IMG/VR virus record: IMGVR_UViG_3300017963_000696
Coordinates: 1 to 26,137 of that record
Reading direction: 5' to 3' (one strand)
Length of the DNA: 26,137 nt
DNA from: a virus
Notes under the pieces: generated by a model
Databases searched by the model: none
What the model was told of the DNA's origin: nothing
What the model saw: the letters and a program-made list of their open reading frames with translations, nothing else
Position numbers and translations under genes: made by a program
Part shown: in pieces, positions 6,690 through 14,373 of the stretch
How positions within the stretch are numbered: position 1 is the stretch's first letter
How the letters are laid out: each line of letters begins with the position of its first letter

Positions 6690-7363
6690 TAGCTCGAAGC
6701 CTCCGAGAGTTCAGGCCACGCCGCGCGCAAGCATGCCGCTTGCCGTGCTTCGCGCTCCGGGTGAAAGCGAAGCGAAGCGTCAGAGAGAAACGCTTCGGGG
6801 TTCGAGTGTGGCCGTCGGTGTCGATAGTCCCCCGGAACGACGAGCACGCGTCGACCTTGCGCACGAAAGATCGCGCCGAGAAAAATGTCGTCGGTGTCGC
6901 GGCAACGTGGATCACGGCCGAACGCGAGAACGTCGCTCGGTCGAAGCCATGCCGCGCGATAGGCCCACCCGAGAAGCCCGCCGAGATAGTCGGCGTGTCC
7001 ATCTTCGACCGTGGCGCCGTCGAGTGTGTGACCCTGGAAACCGCAAACGCAATTCTCGCGATCGACCGCTCGTGCGAGCGCGCTCGCGTGATCGTGCCAG
7101 TAACAATAATCGTCGTCGAACGTGACGATCGTATCCGTCGGCGCGACGAAATGCGACGCAAGGTGTTTCTTCCCCGGCCCTATGTCTTCGACCGCGTAGA
7201 CTTCGGCTCGCGTTCCGTCGGCTTGCTTGCTTGCCGCGTCTCGAACTTGGGGGGCGACCAGAAGAAGCACGCGTTCGACGTCGACTTGATCGCATACACT
7301 TTCGAGCGCCGGGCGAACATGCTCGACGCGCGGTTCCCAAGTCGTGAGGCAAGCGACGATCAA
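6689..7363 (-). CDS. GT-A fold glycosyltransferase within the tail operon
   Basis: The protein is 224 residues long if it starts at TTG (7363). It begins with a beta strand typical of GT-A enzymes (IVACLTTWEPR), followed by a D-x-G-P-x-K-K/H motif (DIGPGKKHL, 60-68). The metal-binding acidic triad lies at residues 83-85 in IVTFDDDYCYW, and a second acidic cluster, DTDDIFLG (156-163), could bind acceptor or metal. This pattern matches a group of family-2-like phage and bacterial glycosyltransferases. The TTG was chosen because AAGGGG lies 9 nt upstream and the previous gene stops 1 nt before it; an in-frame ATG at 7492 would overlap that gene by 128 nt. It has no membrane segment, so it is cytoplasmic. 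It probably modifies a virion protein, though a host sugar target is possible. Confidence 0.78.
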   Translation of the reverse strand: MIVACLTTWEPRVEHVRPALESVCDQVDVERVLLLVAPQVRDAASKQADGTRAEVYAVEDIGPGKKHLASHFVAPTDTIVTFDDDYCYWHDHASALARAVDRENCVCGFQGHTLDGATVEDGHADYLGGLLGWAYRAAWLRPSDVLAFGRDPRCRDTDDIFLGAIFRAQGRRVLVVPGDYRHRRPHSNPEAFLSDASLRFHPEREARQAACLRAAWPELSEASS

Positions 7364-7364
7364 A

Positions 7365-7763
7365 CTATTGTCCCCTTCTGATCGCCGTTGCTTCGGCGAC
7401 GAAATGCCAATCGTCGCCGCCGCCCGGTCCGCCCCAATGGATTTGGAGCCGAAGCGCGTCGGAAGAGTAGACCACTTGAAACTGATTTCCATGAACCGCG
7501 TCTTGCAAGAGATCCGCGTTTGCGACGTCGATATCGACCTTGCTCGTGCTTGGCGAATCGTCGCGCATGGCGAACGCGTGGATCGTCATGGATCCGTTTC
7601 CGTTGCTTCCGCTCGTGCCTGTCGTGAACGTCGAGACGGCAACGCGAAAAACCGCGTCGACGGCTTCTTCTTGACCGACCGGGATCACAATCAGATCGAC
7701 GAACGTTGTTTCGCCTTCCGACTTGACCGCTTCGCCGAAGTATTTTTCGATCGTGCTCGCCAT
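7365..7763 (-). CDS. Small structural protein, unknown
   Basis: This 132-residue protein is beta-strand-rich with a Gly/Ser/Thr loop (TTGTSGSNGNGSMTIHAF) and a C-terminal signature RLQIHWGGPGGGDDWHFVAEATAIRRG. I do not recognise a named family. Its position between a large fibre gene and the glycosyltransferase suggests a small virion or fibre-associated protein. AGGG lies 8 nt before the ATG, and the gap to the upstream gene is only 3 nt, so it is translated from the same message. Confidence 0.6.
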   Translation of the reverse strand: MASTIEKYFGEAVKSEGETTFVDLIVIPVGQEEAVDAVFRVAVSTFTTGTSGSNGNGSMTIHAFAMRDDSPSTSKVDIDVANADLLQDAVHGNQFQVVYSSDALRLQIHWGGPGGGDDWHFVAEATAIRRGQ

Positions 7764-7766
7764 GAT

Positions 7767-9854
7767 CTACCCTGCCAGATCCCAAGTTGTGCCCGCGTCG
7801 TTGCGAAGCTTGACCTTGCCGCTCGTCGAGTCTGCCCAGAAATACCAGTGACCCGTGGGGGGCGTTCCGGGATCGCTGATCTCGGGGATCGTCTTCGGAA
7901 GTGCAACGGGGTTCGCTTCGTTCTGCGGGGCTTCCCACCAAAGAAACCATTTCGATCCAGTCCAGTATCCACGAACGATCCGTTCTTGGCCGTTTGCTAG
8001 CAACGGCGGGGCGCCGGTCAACCATGTGATCGTTTCGGCCCCTTGCGTGCTCCATGCGATCGGATCGAGACCGCTCCCGGTTCCGTTGATCCGCAAAGTA
8101 TAGAACGGGCTCACGTTGCCCGCGACCGGGGTCTTCAAGTTCAACGTAACGCCAGACGAAGAGATCGCGATCGATCGGAGTTGTGTCAGGTTGAAGTTGA
8201 TATCGTGTGAACCCGGAGAGTTCGCCGCGCTTTCGGCTGATTCGGTTGCCCACCCGATCCGAGCCAAGCTCGTTAGAAAGTTCACCGCGTCGATCGACGT
8301 TCCGTTGCGACGCAAGAAACGTCCGTCGGCAAGCGTCGAGAACGTGAGTTGCGTTCCGCCGCCGTCATGGATCTTCTTCACTTCTGGCGCCGGATAGGAT
8401 CCTGCAAGATCCCCGCTTGCCGATCCGCTCGGGGGTCTCGAAGCCGTGTTCGTGTCGAGCGTTGCGTCGGTAACGAGTGTGTTCAACTCGGCAAGCGTTC
8501 CGCTTCCGAGGTTGCCGAGATCGGTTCCGTGCGGGTTGTTCGTCAAGCGCCCGTGCATGGCGTCCGTGATCCAGTAACCGCCGCTCGTCTCGGTCTGCGT
8601 TCCGATCACTTGACCGACGAACATGGACACATTTCCGCCGTTGATATCCCACGCAACGGAAGCATTGATCTTGCCAACGAGAGCGCGAAGCGTTCCGCCG
8701 ACCATGTTGATCGCCGTGGCGTTGCCGACCCCTGATCCCTTCTCGACGATCGACCCGATCGTTCCGGCAAGTTCGCCGCCGCCGGCCGACGATCTTCTGA
8801 TCCCAACGCAACCCGTCGATCCGGTCAGTGAGATCGATCCGATCTCGACGTTCAGACGGGTAGAGCTATTCGAAATGTCGATCGCTGCCGAGTTGTCGGG
8901 AACGACAATTTCGTCGACACTGGCAAATGCTGTATCACCAGAGTTCAACGAAGGTTGAAGCCCGGTCGTTCCGTTCGTCGTTCCAACAATGCGCCGCGCA
9001 TAAAGCGAAGCGCCGTCACCGGCAAGAACGGCCGCCGGCCCGCTCGAACTTCGCGACTCTTTGATCTCGGCGCGCGAGTTCGAGAACAAGACAAGCGTTC
9101 CGCCGAGAGTAGTATCGAAGACCGCTTCTGGAGCGAACAAGTGTGTCCATGACTGGATCGAAGATCCAGCATACTTCCCGCCGTCGAGACACACAACCGC
9201 AACCTGATTCGACTCGCTTGGAGTCAGCGCTAGCGCGGCCGTCATTGCAGCGGCGAGAGTTGCTTTCGCCTTCGAGAATTGAAGACCGTCGTTCGAGTCG
9301 TCGCCGTGTAGCCCGAAGAAGATCGTTTGCTGGATGTTTGTGTTCAACCGATCCGCGGTTGCGACGAGCGCGTCGAACAACGGGTGAGCCGCGTCGGTAT
9401 TGTCGCCCGAGTAGCCCCACGGCTGGCCGTTGAAGTTCAATTCGTTCGGCTGCTCGTCGGATTCGAGCGGCAACGGGTCGCGCTGGTAAGGTGGAGTGAT
9501 CTGCCCGTTCGCGTCGGGAACCGAGAAGACACGAATGTCGACGCTCGTTTCGCCGCCCGTTCCCGTGACCGTGTTTCGGATCCGGTATGACCCGGGCACG
9601 TCCGGCTGAAGATTGATCGCGGGGGGCGAAAGGTTCGTTCCGTTCCCGAGCGGGGTCGGCGTTCCCGGATTGACTGGCCCGTGAGTGCTACCGGGCGGGG
9701 CGAACAAGAGATCGATCGCCCATGTGGACAGATCGGTAACGTCCGACATTTCGATCAAGACGTCATTCCCCGCGACAACCTTCAACGCTTCCCCGTCGCC
9801 TTCGATCGGGGTCGGCGTGGCTTGCGAGAACTTCAAAAGCGCGTCAACCGTCAT
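7767..9854 (-). CDS. Large tail fibre/receptor-binding protein with beta-helix
   Basis: This 695-residue protein has an N-terminal beta-sandwich-like region (1-130, including VPGSYRIRNTVTGTGGETSVDIRVFSV). A pectate-lyase-like repeat region follows, introduced by TIFFGLHGDDSNDGLQFSKAKATLAAAM, the usual entry into a phage parallel beta-helix. The motif GSASGDLAGSYPAPEV, typical of tail-fibre shafts, comes next, then a C-terminal head ending in the Trp-rich WTGSKWFLWWEAP and WYFWADSTSGKVKLRN. This supports a trimeric fibre with a C-terminal receptor-binding tip. AAAGG precedes the ATG. It is the second beta-helix fibre in the operon and differs in sequence from the one at 2758. Confidence 0.8.
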   Translation of the reverse strand: MTVDALLKFSQATPTPIEGDGEALKVVAGNDVLIEMSDVTDLSTWAIDLLFAPPGSTHGPVNPGTPTPLGNGTNLSPPAINLQPDVPGSYRIRNTVTGTGGETSVDIRVFSVPDANGQITPPYQRDPLPLESDEQPNELNFNGQPWGYSGDNTDAAHPLFDALVATADRLNTNIQQTIFFGLHGDDSNDGLQFSKAKATLAAAMTAALALTPSESNQVAVVCLDGGKYAGSSIQSWTHLFAPEAVFDTTLGGTLVLFSNSRAEIKESRSSSGPAAVLAGDGASLYARRIVGTTNGTTGLQPSLNSGDTAFASVDEIVVPDNSAAIDISNSSTRLNVEIGSISLTGSTGCVGIRRSSAGGGELAGTIGSIVEKGSGVGNATAINMVGGTLRALVGKINASVAWDINGGNVSMFVGQVIGTQTETSGGYWITDAMHGRLTNNPHGTDLGNLGSGTLAELNTLVTDATLDTNTASRPPSGSASGDLAGSYPAPEVKKIHDGGGTQLTFSTLADGRFLRRNGTSIDAVNFLTSLARIGWATESAESAANSPGSHDINFNLTQLRSIAISSSGVTLNLKTPVAGNVSPFYTLRINGTGSGLDPIAWSTQGAETITWLTGAPPLLANGQERIVRGYWTGSKWFLWWEAPQNEANPVALPKTIPEISDPGTPPTGHWYFWADSTSGKVKLRNDAGTTWDLAG

Positions 9855-9865
9855 GGATCAGCCTT

Positions 9866-10564
9866 TCAGATTTGCCGGAAGACTTCGACGTGATCGACGA
9901 ACGCGCGACGCGTGACGTCTGACACTTCGAAGCCGAAGCCGAAGCGCGAAGTCGTGAACGGAGGCGATCCGCTATTGATTCCGAGCGCGTCGTCGACGAA
10001 ATCGTCGAGCCCGGGGATCGCTTCCCAGATCGGAGCCGTGACCGGGTTCGAGTCGAGATCGCTTGCGAACGCTTTCAAGATCACGTCGCCGTTGAGATTC
10101 ACGATCATGTCGAGACGCAAGTGAAGCCAAGTGTCATTCTCGAACGTCTCTGTCGACACTTCGAGGATCCCGCCGCTTCCGATCGCGTCAGCCGGGATCC
10201 CTTCGACGACTGCCCCTTTGCGAAGCGCGATCCTATGCGGGTCGTCGTCACTCAACCCGAGAAGATATGCGTTGTCCAAAACGCTTGGACCTTGCAAGCC
10301 GATCATGAGAAACGGCGAGAAGCCGATCTTGCCTCCACTCACGCCGCGCTTGACTGCGCCGCGCACACTTCCGCCGCTCGCGTTCGGTGCGAAGTTCGTT
10401 TGATTGTTGAAGAGCGCGATCGCGCCCGCGACGACTTCAAGAGAGTTGAAGCCGAACAGAAAACTTCCGCCGCCGTTCGGGCGAGTAATCCCCGTTGTCA
10501 CTCCGCGGTCAACCGAGCCGGTCGAGAGCCCGTCAGAACAGAACGTCCAGTCACTTTGACCCAT
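9866..10564 (-). CDS. Lectin-like virion protein
   Basis: This 232-residue protein is beta-rich with many Gly/Ser loops. Segments such as GGSFLFGFNSLEVVAGAIALF, HRIALRKGAV and NDTWLHLRLDMIVNLNGDVILKAFASDL resemble the strands of concanavalin-like sandwiches, where a 'W-x-x-L-R-L-D' strand is followed by a polar turn. I recall similar phage proteins with 'QSDWxFCSDGL' starts but cannot name the family. It lies between the repeat protein and a large fibre, so a surface or carbohydrate-binding role is plausible. AAAGG precedes the ATG. Confidence 0.6.
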   Translation of the reverse strand: MGQSDWTFCSDGLSTGSVDRGVTTGITRPNGGGSFLFGFNSLEVVAGAIALFNNQTNFAPNASGGSVRGAVKRGVSGGKIGFSPFLMIGLQGPSVLDNAYLLGLSDDDPHRIALRKGAVVEGIPADAIGSGGILEVSTETFENDTWLHLRLDMIVNLNGDVILKAFASDLDSNPVTAPIWEAIPGLDDFVDDALGINSGSPPFTTSRFGFGFEVSDVTRRAFVDHVEVFRQI

Positions 10565-10579
10565 GATCCACTTGCCTTT

Positions 10580-11515
10580 CTACAGTGTCGCCATGACCCC
10601 GGATTGATCCCACCCGAGATTGAAGTCTCGAACCGCTTCTTTCGTGAACTCTTCGCCCGCCGTTGCGCCGTTTAGATCGAGACGAAGAAGAAGATTCGGC
10701 GGAAGCACGGTCGATCCAATGTAGAGCGCCGGGGGGTTCGTTGCGATCGCTTGCGTTTGCAGCGGAAGCGATAGGTTGTCGATCCGTGACTTGAGTTCGT
10801 CGCGGATCGCTTCGTCGTCTTCGCTCTGCCCGACATACTCAACGACTTCCCCGTTGATCGTCACGCGGTAAGTTGCCGTGCTCGTCGTCGGAACGTCGAC
10901 TCTGATCGCCCATACATAATCCGGCGTAACGTCGTCAAAGCTCTCGAACGGATCCGAGCTTGCGAACTCGGCCGCGTCGAGTTGCGTTCCCGGACTGTCG
11001 AACTCGGTCAGATATGAGTCGTTGCTCCAACCGCTCTCGAAGTCTTCGGGGTTGCTCGTCGCGGCCTCGAGTAGCGTTCCCGGCTCGACCGAATCGTCGA
11101 AGACAAACACGAACGCGTCGTTCCCCCAACCGTTCTCGAAGCCGTCGAAGAGTTCGAGCGACGCGCCAAACGAAGCCGCTTCGGTGCGACCGAGAACGAA
11201 GAGAAAGTCTTCGTTCGACGACCAAAATTGCTCGAACGTCTCGACGACTTGGGGGCTCGGGCCAGCGTCGAAGATCGCCGCTTCGAGATCGAACGCAACG
11301 CCGACGAACGCGAAGAGAAAGTCGTCGTTGCCCCATCCAATCTCGAACGATTCGAGCGCGAGCAAGTATTCGGGATTCGGGAAGTCGATCGTTTCTTGCG
11401 CGGTAGTCCACTCAACAACGGTCCAGCTTGCCGGCTCGATCTCGTTCCCGTCGAGCGTCTTCAGCGAACCGGCTTTCGCTTCTTCAAAGCTCAAATTTTC
11501 GAACGTGTGCGCCAT
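10580..11515 (-). CDS. Tail protein with F-x-x-G-W repeats
   Basis: The protein is 311 residues long. Four repeats of about 32-37 residues share the core [ED]-x-F-E-x-G/F-W-[GS]-N/S-[ND]-x-[FY]-L/V-x-x-F: ESFEIGWGNDDFLFAF (55-70), ETFEQFWSSNEDFLFVL (92-108), DGFENGWGNDAFVFVF (124-139) and EDFESGWSNDSYLTEF (157-172). A fifth, degenerate copy begins near 189. The sequence starts TFENLSFEEA, a lectin-like opening, and ends with a beta domain (208-311, TYRVTINGEVVEYV). It follows gpJ with one base between stop and start, so it belongs to the baseplate-fibre block. The repeats may bind glycans or stack as small modules; the role is unproven. Confidence 0.68.
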   Translation of the reverse strand: MAHTFENLSFEEAKAGSLKTLDGNEIEPASWTVVEWTTAQETIDFPNPEYLLALESFEIGWGNDDFLFAFVGVAFDLEAAIFDAGPSPQVVETFEQFWSSNEDFLFVLGRTEAASFGASLELFDGFENGWGNDAFVFVFDDSVEPGTLLEAATSNPEDFESGWSNDSYLTEFDSPGTQLDAAEFASSDPFESFDDVTPDYVWAIRVDVPTTSTATYRVTINGEVVEYVGQSEDDEAIRDELKSRIDNLSLPLQTQAIATNPPALYIGSTVLPPNLLLRLDLNGATAGEEFTKEAVRDFNLGWDQSGVMATL

Positions 11516-11516
11516 G

Positions 11517-13067
11517 TCAGAGTGATTCGAGATCGTCGCCGTTGATCAGAGTGACCGTTCCGAGTTGCGGGAACTCTCGCCGTTCGAGTTCGACGTCTCG
11601 GTGATAGCCGTTCAGCGTGAAGCCTTCGACACGATCCGAGAGCTTGCGAACGCCGGGCGTGTCACGGACCACGTTCTGAACGTCGGAAAGGGGAAGTTCG
11701 CTCGTCGAGACCCCGTTCGAGTCTTTGTAGAAGAAGCCAAACTTGATCTGCTCGTTCGGCTGTCCGTCTTCGTCTTGAATCGCGAAGAAGTCTTCGAGCC
11801 GATCTCGGATCGCGTCGCCGAGATAGCCGTCGGAAGTCGGGTCGAGATCCGCGCCTTCTTCGGGAAAGACAGTCGCAACGACGTTGACCGTCTTGTAAAG
11901 CGGATCGCTGACGATCACGCGGAACGTTAGTGTTGCGGGATAGTCGCCGTCTTCGTCGAACAAGTCGGCGATCTCGTCTTTGAGCGTTTGCGACGGAAGA
12001 CCCCCGCCTTCTGGCACAACGAAGAGAAAGCCCGTGTTCTCGGCGATCGCCGGGTCTTCGTTGATCGTGGCCATGAAAGCACGAGCCACGCCTTCAACGC
12101 CACGCGCGACGATCTCGAAGTCTTCACGCGAAACCGTGCGCTCTTGCACGCGCACGGCTTCGGGCGCCGCGGCTCGGATCTGCTCGACCGTTTGCCGATC
12201 TTGTGCGCCGCTCGAACCCGACGCGTTCGTGACCGTTACGACGAGTTGATTCCCGAGAGAGTCGCGGAACGATCCGGGGATCTGAGTGATCGTGTCTTCT
12301 TCGATCTTGCCTTCTTCGCCGCCGCCCGTCTTGTAACTTACCGCGATCGTGCCAACCGGGATCTTCCCGTTGACTCCATTCCCGAACCGAAGCAACGCAC
12401 GATCGGCCGAGTTGACGACGACTCGGAAGTGACGATCCGTTGCGGTCGACGAGAGAAAGTTCTCGACTTCGGTATAAGCTCCATCCGACGCAACGACGAT
12501 CGCCGAGTCGTCGAGATACGGTGTCGACGAGAGTGTGATCTCTTGGTTGGCAAGTTCCGTGCTCACGAATGAGTCTTCGTGTGATTCGCTATGTTCAGCC
12601 GTCACCGTGTCTTCGGGCGGGTCAGTGCCCGCCGCGATCGAAGCCGTCGAGAGAAGTTGAAAGACGATCGGATCAGTGACTTCCGCCGTCTGAACGAATG
12701 TGCCCGCCGGAATGTTCACGTCGCCGACGGGAAGCCCGCCCGTCGCCGCGTCGCGAGCCGTGATCGTCACGTCGACTTGCGCCGCTTTCGCGCCTTCCGG
12801 CTGGAAGCCGATCAGTTTCGTTAGCGCGATCATGCTCTCGCGAAGTCGCGCGGTAGTCCAACGGCTCTCGTTCGCTTGGTTGTCCTGGTAGAAGGTCAAG
12901 ACGTCGCCGACATGGGCGAAGAGTTCGACGAGAATGTTTCCGAAGTTGGCGACGTTCGCGTCGGTCCATGTCGGGAAGACTGACGCGATCAAGTTGTAGA
13001 GTCGCAACCGAAGCGAGTCGAAGTCTTTGTCGGTATAGTCGAGATTGGGGGTCGGTAGGATCGCCAT
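11517..13067 (-). CDS. J: Baseplate J-like protein (P2 gpJ/T4 gp6 family)
   Basis: This 516-residue protein has the baseplate J layout. The N-terminus (YTDKDFDSLRLRLYNLIASVFPTWTD, then ANFGNILVELFAHVGDVLTFYQDNQANESRWTTARLRESMIAL) is the helical wedge region. The middle is beta-rich, with RFGNGVNGKIPVGTIAVSYKTGGGEEGKI, and is followed by the hallmark PEAVRVQERTVSREDFE and GVARAF. It forms the baseplate ring that triggers sheath contraction. It lies 3 nt after the gp25-like gene, the usual W-J order. Confidence 0.93.
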   Translation of the reverse strand: MAILPTPNLDYTDKDFDSLRLRLYNLIASVFPTWTDANVANFGNILVELFAHVGDVLTFYQDNQANESRWTTARLRESMIALTKLIGFQPEGAKAAQVDVTITARDAATGGLPVGDVNIPAGTFVQTAEVTDPIVFQLLSTASIAAGTDPPEDTVTAEHSESHEDSFVSTELANQEITLSSTPYLDDSAIVVASDGAYTEVENFLSSTATDRHFRVVVNSADRALLRFGNGVNGKIPVGTIAVSYKTGGGEEGKIEEDTITQIPGSFRDSLGNQLVVTVTNASGSSGAQDRQTVEQIRAAAPEAVRVQERTVSREDFEIVARGVEGVARAFMATINEDPAIAENTGFLFVVPEGGGLPSQTLKDEIADLFDEDGDYPATLTFRVIVSDPLYKTVNVVATVFPEEGADLDPTSDGYLGDAIRDRLEDFFAIQDEDGQPNEQIKFGFFYKDSNGVSTSELPLSDVQNVVRDTPGVRKLSDRVEGFTLNGYHRDVELERREFPQLGTVTLINGDDLESL

Positions 13068-13070
13068 GGT

Positions 13071-13508
13071 TCACCCGAGAATCACTTCGACTTCGACGCC
13101 GGGGATCAAGACCTTGTTCCCGGGTACGTTCTGATCAATGAAGTCGGCGACGACTTTCAGCGTGATCGCGCGTTGTTGCCGATCGAAGGTCGGCGTAATG
13201 TTCGCCACGCGGATCCGTGGCTCTTGCTTGTCGATCGCTTCTTGCGCGTAGACGCGTGCAAGCTCGCGAACGAGATTGCCCTTCCGGTGTTTCAGCGTGT
13301 GAAGCTTCGAGCCGAGTTCTTGACGCCAAACGATCTCGCCGTCGGTGTGCTCGCCTTGCGCTCTCGTGCCAAGGATCTGCCCGAGCACGCTTCGAACTAG
13401 CTCGCGCCCGCCCGTGCTCGCGAAATCGTTTTTCTTGTCGCGCTGAAAAGGTCGAACGATCCCGAAACCGAGAAAGCGGTCGAGCGGTGTCACGTCATCG
13501 GAAGCCAT
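13071..13508 (-). CDS. W: gp25/GpW-like baseplate wedge protein
   Basis: This 145-residue protein matches the small lysozyme-like fold of the T4 gp25/P2 gpW family, a structural and non-enzymatic part of the baseplate wedge that nucleates sheath assembly. Visible family features are the opening FLGFGIVRPFQRDKKNDFA, a central R-x-E-L-G-S-K-L-H (WRQELGSKLHTLKHRKGN) and the C-terminal strand pair RIRVANITPTFD...ITLKVVADFI. It starts close to a putative -10 box (13521-13526), so it may head its own transcription unit. Confidence 0.9.
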   Translation of the reverse strand: MASDDVTPLDRFLGFGIVRPFQRDKKNDFASTGGRELVRSVLGQILGTRAQGEHTDGEIVWRQELGSKLHTLKHRKGNLVRELARVYAQEAIDKQEPRIRVANITPTFDRQQRAITLKVVADFIDQNVPGNKVLIPGVEVEVILG

Positions 13509-13520
13509 GCGTTGCCGGTC

Positions 13521-13526
13521 AGTGTA
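13521..13526 (-). promoter_or_regulatory. Putative -10 box for the gp25-gpJ-fibre unit
   Basis: TACACT on the minus strand lies 12 nt before the ATG at 13508, in the only sizeable gap of this part of the operon. Its context, GATACACTGACCG, resembles TACACTGGACCG before the gene at 25454. I find no good -35 at 16-18 nt. With a -10 at this spacing the leader would be only about 5 nt long. Confidence 0.35.
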
Positions 13527-13574
13527 TCCGAAAACGCCCGCGTTTGCTTAGTTCGAGTTTCCCGGGTCCATTTT

Positions 13575-13594
13575 CCCGCGGTTCGGACCGCGGG
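13575..13594 (-). terminator. Hairpin directly after the stop of the 13595 gene
   Basis: CCCGCGGT (13575-13582) and ACCGCGGG (13587-13594) form a perfect 8-bp stem with loop TCGG (plus-strand reading). It begins the base after the TAA stop of the minus-strand gene. On the minus strand it is followed by AAAATGG, not a T-tract, so it may attenuate transcription, protect an mRNA end or need a factor. It separates the hub-spike genes from the wedge genes. Confidence 0.45.
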
Positions 13595-14365
13595 TTAGGG
13601 TTCGCACGGCTTCGAGAAACTACCCTCGAAGCGAATGTCGGGAACCGGGATCGAGTCGCGAAGCTCGGTCAGAAACGCGATCGCTTCGTCGAGCGGTTCG
13701 AGCGCGTCTTCGGTCAATTCACTGACCAGGGGAACCGCTGGAATGCAAGGCAAGCCAGCGAGATCGAGAAACGCGTTGATCGCGCCGATCACTCTTTGCA
13801 ACGGCTCGAAGCCAGCGTTCAAGGTTTCGAGTTCGACGTTCAAGTTCCCCTCCATGCAATCGGCTACGGCCTCCATCTTGACGTTGCCGAGTTCGCGCGC
13901 TTTCGTCTGCGACTGAATGATCGCGTCGAGCCGCGCGATCATTCGCTCGATCGTTCGCTTGTACTCGACGAGAAAACCGATCAGCGCGTCCATGATCATG
14001 ATCGCCATGACAGGGATCGCCACTTGGGGAAAATACTTCGTCAGGTTGTCCACCTTCGACAAGAGATTTTCCAAGCAGTCGATCATGGGCTGCGGGTTCG
14101 GTGGCGGCCCGAGCGAATCAGGGATCGCAACGATGCAATCTTTGAACGCGAAGATCACGTCGAGCACGTCGAGAAACGGCTGCAACGGCGCAAGCATGGA
14201 GTTGACGCCTTCGAAAAACTTCTTCGTCATGGTGACGAGATCGGGAAGGTCGGGCTCGGCAGAGACGCAATACTCGACCCCGCCCGGCATGACGATACAG
14301 ATCACGCCGGGCGCCGTCTTCAAACGTGGACACAAGACTTCGAGATCGATCGACTTGATCGGCAT
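13595..14365 (-). CDS. Conserved-position unknown protein between spike and wedge
   Basis: This 256-residue protein opens with MPIKSIDLEVLCPRLKTAPGVICIVMPGG and continues with long predicted helices (FFEGVNSMLAPLQPFLDVLDVIFAFKDC; MIDCLENLLSKVDNLTKYF). There is a hydrophobic stretch VAIPVMAIMIMDALIGFLVEY (about 114-134) and a second helical pair. It holds eight cysteines, unusual for a cytoplasmic phage structural protein. It lies between the gpV-like spike and the gp25-like wedge, so it probably belongs to the central baseplate or is an assembly chaperone. No family is recognised. GGGGGAG gives a very strong Shine-Dalgarno. Confidence 0.6.
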   Translation of the reverse strand: MPIKSIDLEVLCPRLKTAPGVICIVMPGGVEYCVSAEPDLPDLVTMTKKFFEGVNSMLAPLQPFLDVLDVIFAFKDCIVAIPDSLGPPPNPQPMIDCLENLLSKVDNLTKYFPQVAIPVMAIMIMDALIGFLVEYKRTIERMIARLDAIIQSQTKARELGNVKMEAVADCMEGNLNVELETLNAGFEPLQRVIGAINAFLDLAGLPCIPAVPLVSELTEDALEPLDEAIAFLTELRDSIPVPDIRFEGSFSKPCEP

Positions 14366-14373
14366 AGCTCCCC

